Shown: positions 12,474-23,674 of the stretch, in pieces
How positions within the stretch are numbered: position 1 is the stretch's first letter
Layout of the letters: each line of letters opens with the position of its first letter
The notes under the pieces: generated by a model
What the model was told of the DNA's origin: nothing
Database searches by the model: none
Seen by the model: the letters and a program-made list of their open reading frames with translations, nothing else
Program-made: the position numbers and the translations under genes
NCBI RefSeq assembly: GCF_018143015.1
Contig: NC_054755.1
Coordinates: forward strand, 14,328,778-14,392,777
DNA from: Lytechinus variegatus
Lineage: Eukaryota; Echinodermata; Echinoidea; Temnopleuroida; Toxopneustidae
DNA: 64,000 nt
Direction of reading: 5' to 3'

Positions 12474-13060
12474 AAAAGTTTATAATAAATACAATAAAGA
12501 TACATTAAGAAATAAATAATATATCACACATAGAAAGAAAATATAATGAAAATAGGGAAAGAAATTATTCAATTTGGAACACTAAAAAACAGAAAAAATA
12601 GAGACCTCTTTTTGCAAAATATATAGAAAATAATATATACAAGATACCCACTTATTTCTTTTCTGTCTATTTTTGCTGTGCTGAATCAGATGAATAACTC
12701 AACTATGTGTGAGAAATAATATGATTATTGTCTTACACAGAATCAGTAGTCAATTGTAATTTTTTACAACCTAGCTTGGACAAAATTTGAATTCATATAA
12801 TACAAAAAATATATAAATTGTGATTTTGTATATTCATGAGGACTTGAAGAGAACAGTTTTACCAAAAAATAACAACTTTAATTCGTCATAACTTCGTTAA
12901 TCCTCAACAAATTTTGATGAAATTTTCAGTGCTTTTTGTTTGTCTGATGCACACTTTGAATTATATCACATAACTTTCAGTCTCGAGTACCTCTAGCCCT
13001 TCAATCAAATGGGTTGGACGACCGGTTACATTTTACACATAAAATAGTTATGAGAATGAA
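12474..13060. other. AT-rich DNA with a decayed MITE fragment
   Basis: Most of this stretch is featureless. Positions 12860-12950 ('aacttcgttaatcctcaaca...gatgaaattttcagtgc') look like a degenerate subterminal piece of the family B MITE. Confidence 0.35.
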
Positions 13061-14003
13061 GGGGACCATAGAAAGAAAGCATAGAAGAGGGGAGATTTTG
13101 GTAGGGAGAGAATGAATCAGAAAAACATCATGCTGAAAATTTCGTTAACATCTAATAATAACAAAGTTATTGAATTTGAAATTTTAACAATGTTTTGGTA
13201 AAAAACTAACCTAATGTACACATGATTGTCAGGAATATTTGCTAGGCTCATTGTATGAAATGAAATCATAATTATTTCATATTTTCATACATGTGTGTAT
13301 GATATGTCCCAAGTATCATATCATTATTTCCAGCAATGCATATCTTCACATTAAAGGTCAAGTCCACCACAGAAAATGTTGTTTTGAATCAACAGAGAAA
13401 AATCAGGCAAGCATCATGCAAAATATTTCATCAAAATCGGATGCAAAATTTCGCTTATATTTCACAAAATAGTTATATGCACAATTTACCCACATGCATA
13501 TGAGAGAATCGATGATGTCCCTCACTTTTTGTTTTGTTTTTCATTGTTTTACTTCTACAATATTTCAATTTTTACAGATTTGACAATAAGGACCAACTGG
13601 ACTGAACCAAATAATGTTAAGCAATGGTAACTCCACATATTCAGTGAGAAATAAAACTTTATTTCAAAGGTCAATGGGGAGAAAATTATATTTCATATTT
13701 AAAAAAACAAAAGAAAAGTGAATGAGTGATGTCATCAGTTCCCTCATTTGCATACCGACCAGGATGTGCATATAACTATTAAGTGAAATTGAGTGAAACT
13801 TAAAAATGTCATACCTTTCTTATTTTTCATCCGATTTTTATGTTTCATTTTTCTCTATTTAATCAAATCAACTTTTTGTTAGGGTGGACATGTCTTTGAA
13901 ATAAATTTTCACTCCATTTTTTATAGTCCTCGGAGGACAAAGTGTAAATAAGCATGACTTCTTGTAATAAAATACAAAAGAACAAGAGGGGATATGACAT
14001 CAG
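13061..14003. mobile_element. Family B-like relic split by a family A MITE
   Basis: Positions 13080-13350 ('atgctgaaaatttcgttaac', 'aacaaagttattgaatttg', 'catacatgtgtgtatgatat') and 13945-14003 ('acaaaagaacaagaggggat', 'atgacatcagctt') align in order with the family B MITE. The intervening 13351-13900 is a family A element inserted at a TTAA, and a SINE begins at 14003. So three insertions are stacked here. Confidence 0.6.
13351..13900. mobile_element. TTAA-flanked MITE, family A, full length
   Basis: A 550-bp element with ends TTAAAGGTCAAGTCCACC and the inverted GGGTGGACATGTCTTTGA (the final TTAA has eroded to TTGA). Subterminal inverted blocks contain AAAATCGGATG and its complement, and TGATGATGTC / GATGTCATCA. 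There is no coding sequence. Other copies are at 26524-27140 (full), 36759-37036 (left half) and 52889-52928 (left tip). Confidence 0.85.
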
Positions 14004-14185
14004 CTTGGGTACGTCGTGGTCTAGTGGTTCTGACTCTCACCTTACAAACAGAGGGTCATGAATTTGAGTCCTAGCCATGGTGTGTTTTCCTTGAGCCCGA
14101 AATTTATCCACACTATGCTGCACTAGACCCAGGTGAAGTGAATGGGTACCCGGCAGGATTAATTCCTTGAAGCTGTAATAAGAAA
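14003..14185 (+). mobile_element. tRNA-derived SINE, + strand
   Basis: The RNA polymerase III A box is GTGGTCTAGTGG and the B-box-like block is GGTCATGAATTTGAGTCC. They are followed by a body with ACCCAGGTGAAGTGAATGGG and TACCCGGCAGGATTAATTCC. The body matches, in reverse complement, the SINE at 45918-46190, so the two share a 3' module but have different tRNA-like heads. The copy is diverged in its B box and is not a functional tRNA. Confidence 0.75.
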
Positions 14186-14598
14186 TATTAGATGAAAACA
14201 ATGCAAAGGACAGTATATTAGCTAAAGGTTCAAAACATCAATGCTTGTCGTGTGTTTAAGCTTTCTTTAGAAGTTCTTATATTTTTTTAAATATCGAGAA
14301 ATTTGCAGTATACACTACCATTCAATTGAACGGTACCAATTAACAAATATCAACATTTTGTAAAATATGATAAATAAATTTATGTTTAACCATAGATGGG
14401 AAGAAAATAACCTATTATCTAATGGGAGGCCCCAATGATGACAAATACCACAACAAATGAATACATGAGGACAAAGTGTCCACCCCTCAGCCAACATACT
14501 GATTTTTTTTTTCAGCTATGCCACTGCAGGAATACAATCTGTTTTATCTCATGAAGCTTTGCAATTTTTCCTACTGAAGAAAATTCTTACACACATAC
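14186..14598. other. AT-rich DNA, possible intron
   Basis: No features were seen. If the exon at 14599-14718 is real, this is the following intron on the - strand. Confidence 0.3.
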
Positions 14599-14718
14599 CT
14601 TTCATAAACTCCATTTTTTTCTTGTACACGGCACGTTTTCTGTGTTCAACACCCATCGTGTCATTCCCATGTAAGGCTGGACCATCTACCTTATCATCCA
14701 GTGTATCCGTCGTCCAAA
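14599..14718 (-). CDS. Orphan internal coding exon, function unknown
   Basis: A 120-nt stretch on the - strand bounded by a good acceptor (tttcattttcaaag, just above 14718) and a good donor (AAAGgtatgtgtg, just below 14599). One frame is open throughout: phase 1 in, one base left over. It reads WTTDTLDDKVDGPALHGNDT and then MGVEHRKRAVYKKKMEFMK, an acidic to strongly basic composition typical of real protein rather than of the AT-rich background. I do not recognise the family. No adjoining coding exon was found in the window. The CpG-rich segment at 17.3-17.8 kb with a - strand donor at 17440 could be the 5' end of the same gene. Confidence 0.55.
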
Positions 14719-15090
14719 CTTTGAAAATGAAATAAAATCAATTTAAGTGTTGTAAAATCTGCATGTATGTGCAGATACAAACAAAAATAGAATACTAATA
14801 TAGTAATAGAAAAAGAATGATCTTAGAACTTTAATTTTAGAGATATTTTTCATGGATCTCTGATTACCAGCCCACAATTCAGGAATACAATAATAAAATG
14901 TGATATTGTTCAGCTTAGTTCAGACAAGGCTGTATTATAAATGTGCATGCTTTATACTAGTAATAGCTATGTCATCTGAAATCAAATTTCCAGAGCAGCA
15001 ATTTTCAAAAGGAGGGTAATCGATGACATAAATTCCATTTCCCTGGTATTGACAATCCCAGAAGCGGATCCAAGTGGGCACATTTGACCT
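14719..15090. other. AT-rich DNA, possible intron
   Basis: Nothing is recognised, apart from a weak hAT-like GCGGATCCAAG near 15062. Confidence 0.3.
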
Positions 15091-15239
15091 GGGGTCCGTT
15101 GTATATTTTGAGTTGCAATAAATCGCAACTCTAAATATCATACGCAACTTGATTTTCAACCAATCAACAGCGCGCATTTGGGACTTGCGATTGATTTTTT
15201 GACCTGGGTTTAAACGCAACTCTTTCTGCAATGGACCCC
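15091..15239. mobile_element. 149-bp MITE (GGGGTCCGTTG ends)
   Basis: The termini are GGGGTCCGTTGTA and the inverted TGCAATGGACCCC. The interior repeats GAGTTGC / GCAACTC in both orientations (15110, 15125, 15145, 15217), making it a small multi-hairpin element. There is no coding sequence and no clear target duplication. Confidence 0.65.
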
Positions 15240-16063
15240 TGTGCCCCCACCTTGAGAGCAAGATAAAAATGTGGCTTTCTTACACAAGTGTTCCCCCCCC
15301 CCTTCGAAAGTTACAGCAAATATTTATATTGAAAATATTGTCTCATACAAGAGTGAGGATCTCTTTTTTGGTTTGCTTGTTATATAAAATTTCCTTGGGA
15401 AAATCTGCCCCACTACCCCCTTTGAGAAATCATGGATCCGTTCATGGACAATCGTATGCCAGTGGATGAATTCCAGACATTGTTTTAGGCAAGTTTTGAT
15501 CAGTAAATAAATAAAAACAGATAAAATGTGATCACAGGACAAACTTAAAAAAGGATAAAATTTACTTTAAAAATTGATATGCCTAGCCCCATGAAATGAT
15601 CTAATAATAACCTCCCGCATTAATGCTTCACAAGTTTCACACCAGCCAACTTCGAGCAAAACTCCCCACCAGAAATTGTCGTATTTGTCTACACACGTTT
15701 TGAGGTCAATACACAATATGCCCACCACTTTTCAAAATATTGCGGATCGCTTGGATTTGCCGTCATGTTGAAATGGACCGAAGTTATGCGACCAAAAGAT
15801 TCGCATGCGGCATGCTGGCTGTTTGTTCGCCACATGTTAGCATGATTTGTTTGCTAACTTCAGTCCCAATAAACATTACAGCGAATCCAATCCGCGAAGT
15901 GATTTCTACGGATTAGATCAACCATTTGTCAACGCCTCGAGATCTAAGACTAAATACAGCCGTTCCCGATATTTTGAAAAGAGGTGGTATTAACATCGAA
16001 ATGTGACTGAGAGACCTGTCATGACATTTGGGAACAAATTTTGGTGATGAGGTATGCTGGTAA

Positions 16064-16761
16064 CACAACGAACAATTGTGTACAACGGATAGCGGAGCGT
16101 GAACGTAGCGGTCGTGTACATTTTTGCTTATTACATGACGTCATCCAGCCCCTGCCGAGAACCAATTTATGAATGAAAATATAGTAAGCATGCGCAGTGC
16201 AAGCCTTTTATTTCCCCACACAGAATTCCACCAAAACAAGTGTGCAATTCTCTATCACCTCGTACCAAAATCGACCTAGAATTTCACTTTCCCGTATTTT
16301 ATATGAATTATGAAAGGTATTCTCGGAGGATCTATTTTCTCACCGATACTGCACAGGTAAGCAAATTTCGATTACTTCTTGCTTTTCTGTCAAAATCTTA
16401 CGAATTAGCGTCTATATGCCATCGTGTTCGTTGGAATTTGTAGAGTCTATCGCAACGTGCGCAAAGTCAATTGGCTTCCGGTTTCGGAGCGTAGCGTGAA
16501 TATGCATGAAATTGCAGAGTTTCGATAATTTTCGATCGATACCGGAGCGATCCGATCACGAACCAAAACTATTTACAGCGTACACAACGTGACCGGATAT
16601 CGTTATCGCGATCGATACTTCCGCACGCAGTCCGAAGGAATTATTTTTGGGACCACGTGGTCATGACGTGATCTGCGCGATTGACCAATCAGCGGTCTTC
16701 GAATCGCTGTGCGGAGACGATCTATCCGTTGTACACAGTCTATGGACAATTGTTCGTTGTG
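16064..16761. mobile_element. 698-bp element with CACAACGAAC ends and 5-bp target duplication, nested
   Basis: The left end CACAACGAACAATTGT and the right end ACAATTGTTCGTTGTG are perfect inverses over 16 bp. A second inverted block, GTACAACGGATAG, follows after a short gap on one side. GGTAA flanks both sides (16059-16063 and 16762-16766). The uninterrupted relative at 48685-48715 has a single GGTAA at that place, so the duplication is demonstrated within the window. A CAC start plus a 5-bp duplication fits the Transib/ProtoRAG group (inference). There is no transposase: it is non-autonomous. Confidence 0.8.
16137..16356 (+). promoter_or_regulatory. Promoter-like segment and exon-like donor inside the nested element
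   Basis: A CpG-richer block carries a perfect cAMP-response palindrome TGACGTCA (16137-16144) and an NRF-1-like GCATGCGCAGTGC (16188-16200). Downstream is a strong donor CACAGgtaagc (exon end at 16356). On the other side lie CCACGTGG (16653-16660), a TGACGTG and an inverted-CCAAT-type CCAATCAG (16685-16692). The motifs are seen; promoter activity is inference. Confidence 0.3.
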
Positions 16762-17269
16762 GGTAATCGGCCGGTGCAAAACTGCATTAGCGCCACTTTT
16801 CTCTGCATAATTATTGCAGCCTCTGTAGAAAAATTGAATAGGAATCGTTTGTCACTCTGTCCAGTCACAGTTCCACACACAAAGTGCACATTTCACCCTA
16901 TGTGCGATGAGTGGTGTGTACAGTGTAACTTTATAGGGGCTGCGTAGTCTTTATCATTTTTCAAACTTTAGGACCCCTACCATGTTTCACCTCCATTTTA
17001 TCTCATTTACCAACATCTATCAACAACAACAAATTATAGACCTAATTCCAAAACAATATTTGTCGGCAAGTTTTCAATTTCAGTGAATTACGTTGTGCAG
17101 TGCAGTGTTTCACAATTAACGCTTTGACAGTCTTGACATTAGCATTAACATGAATTCAACGTATTCAGAGATGGTTTTTGTAAAACATTGACAATAAACA
17201 TCAGGCAATACGAGCGAATTACTAATCTATTCCATGCTCGCCGAGCTCAACTCAGCCAACACAAAGCAT

Positions 17270-17760
17270 AAGCACTCCCTATCGTCATAGCCACGTCCCG
17301 GCCAGTAGAGCAGCGGCCAGCGCCAACGGGGCATGCAATGGCGGTGGCAGTGCAGTGCAGTGGTCGTGGCAGTACACCGACATCTAATATTTTGAGACAA
17401 TTTGAGAAATAAATCAAAGAAAATTGTTATAGAACTTACTGTTTAGCCTTCTACAAATGACTTTGAAGTCGCTGTCCGAATCTGACCCGTGTTCCTTTAG
17501 TTTTTTGATGAATTATCGACGAACTTATCAACAGCAAAACGGCGGTCCCGGTAGATGGAGTTTTCTTTTTCAAATATTGCAATTGGCGGTTAGACGTGCG
17601 CGCGCGTACGTGCGTGCGATAGAGCTAGCTAACAAGCAGCCAAGCGGCCCTGCTTGCCAACGCGAAAGGGAGGGGGGGGGGGGGGGGGAGGGGGGTGAAT
17701 TAAACCAAATCAGGGGTGTCTTCTTTTTCCTCTCGATTGGCTCTGGGTTGGAAACCATGA
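17270..17760 (-). promoter_or_regulatory. CpG-rich candidate promoter with a - strand first exon
   Basis: This is a locally GC- and CpG-rich stretch (GCGCGCGCGTACGTGCG on the + strand near 17600) in otherwise AT-rich DNA. On the - strand a donor reads GGCTAAACAgtaagttc, with the exon ending at 17440. The frame before it is stopped upstream and has no ATG, as expected for an untranslated first exon. A G-run of about 17 lies at 17671-17700. The open frame on the + strand (17457-17933) ends in T-rich simple sequence and is not taken as a gene. It could serve the orphan exon at 14599-14718. Confidence 0.35.
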
Positions 17761-19054
17761 TGGCGTGTCACTGTTTTCCTTGGATCTTGGAATCTATGAA
17801 AAAAGTTTTCGATCCCTTCACTTTTTTTTCCTGTATTCTCTTATTTTCTTTTTTATTTTCGTTGTCTTTTTTCTTTTCTGTTAATCTTTCTTTTCTTCAT
17901 TGCCTTTTTTCTTTTCTTGTTTTTTCCCCTTAATATATATTTTTTTACTCACTCCTCATCTTCCCTTTTAATTTGCTTTTGTAATGATAGAAATTGAGAT
18001 TTCATTCAGTAGATTTCTTTTCTGTTACATTGTACTATACCCTGATGGCGGCAGGGAATTTTGATAGGGGTGAGGGAGCAAGACCATGTGGATAAATCAT
18101 TTCAATCAAGTAATGATCGGCCTATAGAATATCTCTCCTCTTTATAAACGCTGTCCACAAGTGGGAAAGAATAATTAGGGCCTAAAAAATAGAATTAGAA
18201 TTTTGAAAATATCATTTGTAAAAAAAAAAGAGAGAAATAATTCATGATTGGAAGCAGCTATAATAGTGTACAAATGGGTTCAGAGGGGGCTTTTGACGTT
18301 GCAGACAGACCAAATCAGGGTTTGCGGATGGGAATTTGATAGAGGTTGGGGGACCAAGACAACCAACAGTGAATTCATTTTGAGCAAAATATGGGGCATT
18401 GCAAGAAACTTGCAATCGAAGCAATCGAATGCAAATTAATTTCAGACTCCAAAATCATGAGAGTCATACTTTTCATTGCAAACTTGCAACTGATCCATAA
18501 AAAAATCAAAATTGTTATGTTCTAGATAAACTTAATGTTTATCATCACCTGTAAATTTGCATCTGATCGAATTTTGGGATTGATTGCAAATATCTTCTTG
18601 GAACACTCAATATATAGTTTTTTTATAAAAAGCGGCCATAAACAAGCAAAATTATTATAAAAATAGAATAAAACTTATTAATTAAAAATCAAAACCCTTA
18701 TTATCAAAAAAGATTTCATTGACCGATTGATTTTATTTTTGCACCCATTGCATCAGATTTAAATTTAGAAAGTAACATGTACAATTGTAAAATATAACAA
18801 ATTTATAATGTTGTATTATAACCACTGGATCAATAATATTTAAACACATATAGACCTTTTACTTAATAAGGAAAAAGACAATTTAAAAGAATGCAAGATA
18901 CCATGTTTACAATCATGAGCGATTACACTTGATTTGGGGAAGCTGCTCGCATAAAAGTCACAGCTCAAATATTTAATTAACTCTAAATACCTTTTAATCT
19001 TTGATATATTTTCTTTAAATCTTCGGAATTATGATAATGGGTAATGCAACTGGG
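17761..19054. other. AT-rich DNA with a T/C-rich tract
   Basis: 17815-17960 is a pyrimidine-rich simple stretch (TTTTCTTTTC). The rest shows no gene or element I can support. Confidence 0.4.
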
Positions 19055-19673
19055 CATACCATTCACCATATAATGGCATTCATTAGGCAAACACCACTAA
19101 GCCACTATGGCTTTACAATTATCCAACATGATTATATATACCACTAGGCACATACTACTAAGCACCATATTGGGTATATGGTATACCATTGATACCAATC
19201 ATACCATTATAGAGGCACATACTACTGAGACACCATTGGGTATATGGTATACCATGCAGTCATACCATTAGAGGCACATACTACTCAGCACCATTTGACA
19301 CCACTGAGACACCATTGGGTAATGGTATACCATTCACCATACTAATCATACCATTATACATGTTATAGAGGCACATACTACTGAGACACCATTGAATACC
19401 ACTGAGACACAATTTGGTATATGGTATACCATTCATCATACCAGTCATACCATTATAGAGACACATACTACTGAGACACCATTGAATACCACTGAGACAC
19501 CATTGTATACCACTGAGACACCATTGTATACCACTGAGACACCATTGGTGTATGGTATACCATTCATTATACCAGTCATACCATTAGAGGCATATACTAC
19601 TGAGACACTATTGAATACCACTGATACTCCATTGTATACCAGTGAGACACCATTGGTGTACGGTATCACTATG
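19055..19673. repeat. ACCATT word array 2
   Basis: Variable-spaced words such as ATACCATT, CACTGAGACACCATTG and the palindrome ATGGTATACCAT. From about 19370 a longer unit of roughly 110-170 bp appears (TACTACTGAGACAC..., GGTATACCATTCATTATACC) that is nearly identical to units in array 3 (43446-43960), in the same orientation. The right edge GGTATCACTATGAG is the inverse of the left edge of array 3 (TTCATAGTGTATACC). Confidence 0.9.
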
Positions 19674-20034
19674 AGATCCCCGGCCAAAATCTCTCCATAC
19701 TCTCTCGTTATTAACTCATCAATGTCACGAATGGCCTCCAATTCGACTAATTTTCTACTTGGCCAAAATCACTCGTTTTTATCTCGTCAGGGTGAAAGGG
19801 GGTAGTTGTAAAAAAGTTGGAAAAAGGATATATTTGAGATTTTTCATACATCGTTGAGCCAATGGCGAAGGTCAGAGAACTTCAATTCCTCTCAAATTTT
19901 GACAACGGTCGTAAACCATTGCTGAATCACTAGAAACCGTCCCGATTTAATGTCCCTTTTTACGAGCGGCCGAAGGGCGCTCACTCCCCAGATAGGTCAT
20001 CAAATAGTCTGTATATTCATACATTGGATTGGAT
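19674..20034. other. Unique-looking flank of word array 2
   Basis: This is moderately GC-rich sequence with no recognised gene. It may be the non-repetitive part of the element carrying the array. Confidence 0.3.
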
Positions 20035-21455
20035 ATGATAATGGCATCGACCAACATGGCCAGCATTTTCTATTCTGTAAGTAATATAGTTAATGAATTA
20101 ACAATGAAATGAATCAATGTATCATATACTTTAATTCATTTTTCCACCAACACCATTGTTTATTGTTTTTTTATCTGACATTCCCACCAATTTGGTCTGG
20201 ACAAACAACTGTACGTAGACTATGAAGTCTGGCCCCGATATAAATAGAAGGTCATTGGTCTGGGTGAAGTATAGAAATTAGCTAATCATGATTATTTCCC
20301 TATCTCATTTACATGATATCGACTAAACATGTAAAAAAATGAATAGAGTATGAAATTTCATGTTAAAACAAACTTTAAACGAAGGAAATTGATGCACGAG
20401 AAGTCGACTTTCTGCACATGGAACATAGCCTCATGTCAAGACTTTTGGTATCGGTTTATTATTTTGTTCTTTTGGTGGCAGCCCCATAATAAGGCTATTT
20501 CTGCTGCCTTCTGAGCTGTCTCCTCATTTCACAAATCATTTCGATTTCTTGTGTATCTCTCGCATGAAGAAATATTAAGCTTACCAACTAAAACTTTTAA
20601 AGCAATTTCCGCCAACATCTAAATAATTCTGGCACTATGGTGGTTGTAGCAGGGTTTTTTTTCAATAAACCTCGCCTGAATTGAATTAAATCAGTGGCGT
20701 AATGACCCCCCCCCAAAAAAAAAAAAATAATAATAATAAATGAGGGAGCTGTATAGCTTTTCGGGTATATTTATGAAAAAGATTTCAACATTTCAAAACA
20801 AATTTACGATATTGTGATAAATGTTGGCATAATACTCAATGACACTTCTCTATTTTTTCATTCTTAATCGTGATTTTAATTTCTTTTGGGGTGGGGGGTA
20901 AAGCGCCCCAAGTAGGGGGGGGGGCATCTGTGCGCCACTGAAATGATAAAGCTTTAAGTTGAGCTCCCCCACCAAACTTCGAGGAAAAGGGGCCCAACTG
21001 CATAAGGCTCTAAAATACCATAAACACGATTCCACCTATTATAATGATCATGGTACTGCATCCGTATTCATTGAAAATATTACGCAAGCTTTGTTTTCAA
21101 GAAAAAAAAATAATAAAAATGATTTTTAAATCATTAAATAATTGATTTACTTATTTATTCAATCATTTATCTATTTTCATGTACAATGAAAATGTTCAGG
21201 ACAGGCCTAACGGAAGAGCTGTTTTGATTAAATGCAGAGACGCAGTCATGTGAAAATTACATTTATTCTTGACGTTTGTTTAGAGAACCTCTATTCGTAT
21301 GCTTATAGTATGCAAATATATTTCTTTCAGGAAGGATTTCCCTTTAAATTAATACAATATTAGGTCTATAGGATATATATATATATATAGGTATATTCTC
21401 AAGCATCAATGCGCTCCGCTGGTCATGCATTCTATATTTGTACAGGTCTAGAATT

Positions 21456-21740
21456 CACTGTTAGAAAAAATAGAAGAAGTTCCTGCAGCAGAGTCTCGAG
21501 AACACCTGTAATCTTACCGAATTGCGTAATCTTACAGGAAATTGGTATTTGATGTATGGAATCTTACAAATTTCCTTGAATAAAACACCCTTTTCCCCCT
21601 TTTTAAACAGACCTGTTCTGTTAAATTGCAGAAAAATACTTGTTTTATGAATTTACAGAATGATTATTACGCAATTCGGTAAGATTACAGGTGTTCTCGA
21701 GACTCTGCTGCAGGAACTTCTTTCATTTTTTCTAACAGTG
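21456..21740. mobile_element. 285-bp hairpin MITE (CACTGTTAGAAAAA ends)
   Basis: Near-perfect inverted arms of about 80 bp: CACTGTTAGAAAAAATAG... and AGAAGTTCCTGCAGCAGAGT versus ACTCTGCTGCAGGAACTTCT and TTTTTTCTAACAGTG. The high arm identity implies a young insertion. The second copy of the host duplication (near 24870) lacks it. No transposase is present. Confidence 0.88.
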
Positions 21741-23098
21741 TTGGTATACATTAAATTGTCATCGCCATGAGAGTCATGTACAGACGCTGGCGCAAAAGCA
21801 TATTGAAATTCCTCAGTTTATTTTTTCATTGGGTAACTCCCGCCACCACTTATGGCAGTTACAAGGGCGAAATTTTGAGTTATTGTATATCCTTGGTTTC
21901 GCCATGGACACATCCGTTGAGAATACACGCATGTATGTGAAAGAGGATAGAGAAAGGGAGAGATGCGTGATTGATTCAATCCATATGTTGGCATTTCATT
22001 GTAAGTTTGTGCTCCAACTCTTGGAGCTTGGAGTGTGGTAATATCTGTTAATAGCTCTATGGTAATATTGATAGAGAAAGTCATTAAACTTCTGTTTATT
22101 CTAGTGTAGATCTAAACACTTCGTTTTGTCCAATATAAAACAGATAGACAAACAATCAAAGTATAGACACACTGGCGTGAATGTAAGCGGTGGTGTCATA
22201 CCCTGTCATCTTTGTGGAGGCGGATGATATTTTTTACAAAAAAAAGTCCTATCCCATACTGCAAGGCAATCAAGAGTGTATGATGAGATTACATTGATCA
22301 AATCAACCCGTTAATGACACATTACGTTTGGACAATATTTCCCATATAATTATCTTTGCAAAGTATCCAATATATATGGTGACTGCATCATTTTTTAATA
22401 TAAGTTTAAAATCTGTCCTATAAATTTTTATTTTTATTTTAATCATCCTGCTATTTCCACGTATTTATATAAGCCTGTTGTGGCCTGTGGTGGATTATAA
22501 TTATTTCATAAGGCATCCTAGATAATGACAACAACCAATTTGACCAGCAATAACTATTCTGAAATTAAATATGCAGTTTTTAAATTAGCAATTAAATGAA
22601 GCAAAGTGTAATAAATATAACACCAACGCCATTGTTTTTGTTTTGTTTAACTGACATTCCCTCCCGACTGGTCTGGACAAACAAGAGCGACTGAAATCTG
22701 GTCCAAATAGAAGGTCATTGGACTAGGTGAAGTACAGATGGCTAATCTATTTCCATTGCTCATTTACACGATTTCGAAAAAAAATATGCAAAAATGAATA
22801 AAATATGAAATTTTATGTTTAGATAAACTTTGAACAAGAAAATTGACAAGTAAGCTTTTCTCCACATTGAGCATAGCCTCATGCCAATGCATTTGATATA
22901 GATTCATTTTTGTTCTTTTGGTGGCAGCACCAATAAGGCTTCTCTGTATTCTATGCCTTCTCATCGTTTATAGTATTAAGCAAACATATTCGTTTTTATT
23001 CATTTTTATCTATATTTTCAATTGCACACATTTTATCTCTCTTCTTTATCATTTACTATTGTGAATATAAATCATTTTTAATTCTCAATTCATTTTTC

Positions 23099-23674
23099 AA
23101 TGGGTACTCCAATCTGAACAATATTTACATCTAAATGAATAGAGTATAATTCACAGAGCAAAATGCTGAAAATTTAATCAAAATCGGATTAGGAATAACG
23201 AAGTGATTGAATTTCAAGTTTTATCAATATTTTGTGAAAATAGTTATCTGCACGTTTAATATTCATTAGGTGGGCTGATGATGTCACATCCCCATTGTCT
23301 TTTTTAAAATGTTATTACATTAAATCAATACGTGTAAATGATGTGTTTCCCTTTTAATGAAATCAGTTGAAGCAATGAATATCTGATGCACTTAATATGT
23401 TGTCAATGCATTTTTTTTTCAGTTCTTGCTTGAAAAAGAATGTATAAAGCTAATTTCATATAATTAAATACAAAAGAACAAGTGGAGATATGACTTCACC
23501 TTGCTCACTGAATATTCATAAAGACATGCCTAGAACTGTTTCACCAAAATAATTCAAATCTTTAAAATGCCGAAACTATTCCTTATCCCATTCGGATCCA
23601 ATGTATTGTTTGCCTGATTTTTATTTATCTCTTTAAATTATATTATTTTCAGCCCGGCTGGAGTACCCCTTTAA
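23099..23674. mobile_element. TTAA-type MITE, family B, diverged copy
   Basis: The ends are GGGTACTCCAATCTGAACAA (left) and GCCCGGCTGGAGTACCCCTT (right), followed by TTAA on the right. The interior matches 6687-7277 (ATGCTGAAAATTTAATCAAA, TTAGGTGGGCTGATGATGTC). It lies only in unit 2 of the tandem duplication, so it arrived after the duplication or was lost from unit 1. Confidence 0.8.

Larger units (their letters stand above)
15614..16794. mobile_element. Older foldback element, same family as 47595-48721, split by an insertion
   Basis: The right end is CGGCCGGTGCAAAACTGC then ATTAGCGCC. The degraded left end is at about 15617-15660 (GCATTAATGC, GTTTCACACCAGCC). The interior shares with the 47.6-kb element the blocks CACTTTTCAAAATATTG, GCGGATCGCTTGGATT, GATTCGCATGCGGCATGCTG and ATCGAAATGTGACTGAGAGA. 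It lacks the multiplied hairpin units of the younger copy. A 698-bp element (16064-16761) interrupts it near its right end. Confidence 0.75.

Noticed and set aside
17457-17933. 158-codon open frame on the + strand
   Set aside because: It runs through a G-run and T-rich simple sequence, has no family resemblance, and the opposite strand has a plausible first-exon donor.
20701-20950. A separate TIR element between the poly-C at 20708 and CGCCACTG at 20930
   Set aside because: CAGTGGCG and CGCCACTG are inverse tips, but the interior also occurs in the second duplicated unit in altered form and no target duplication can be fixed.
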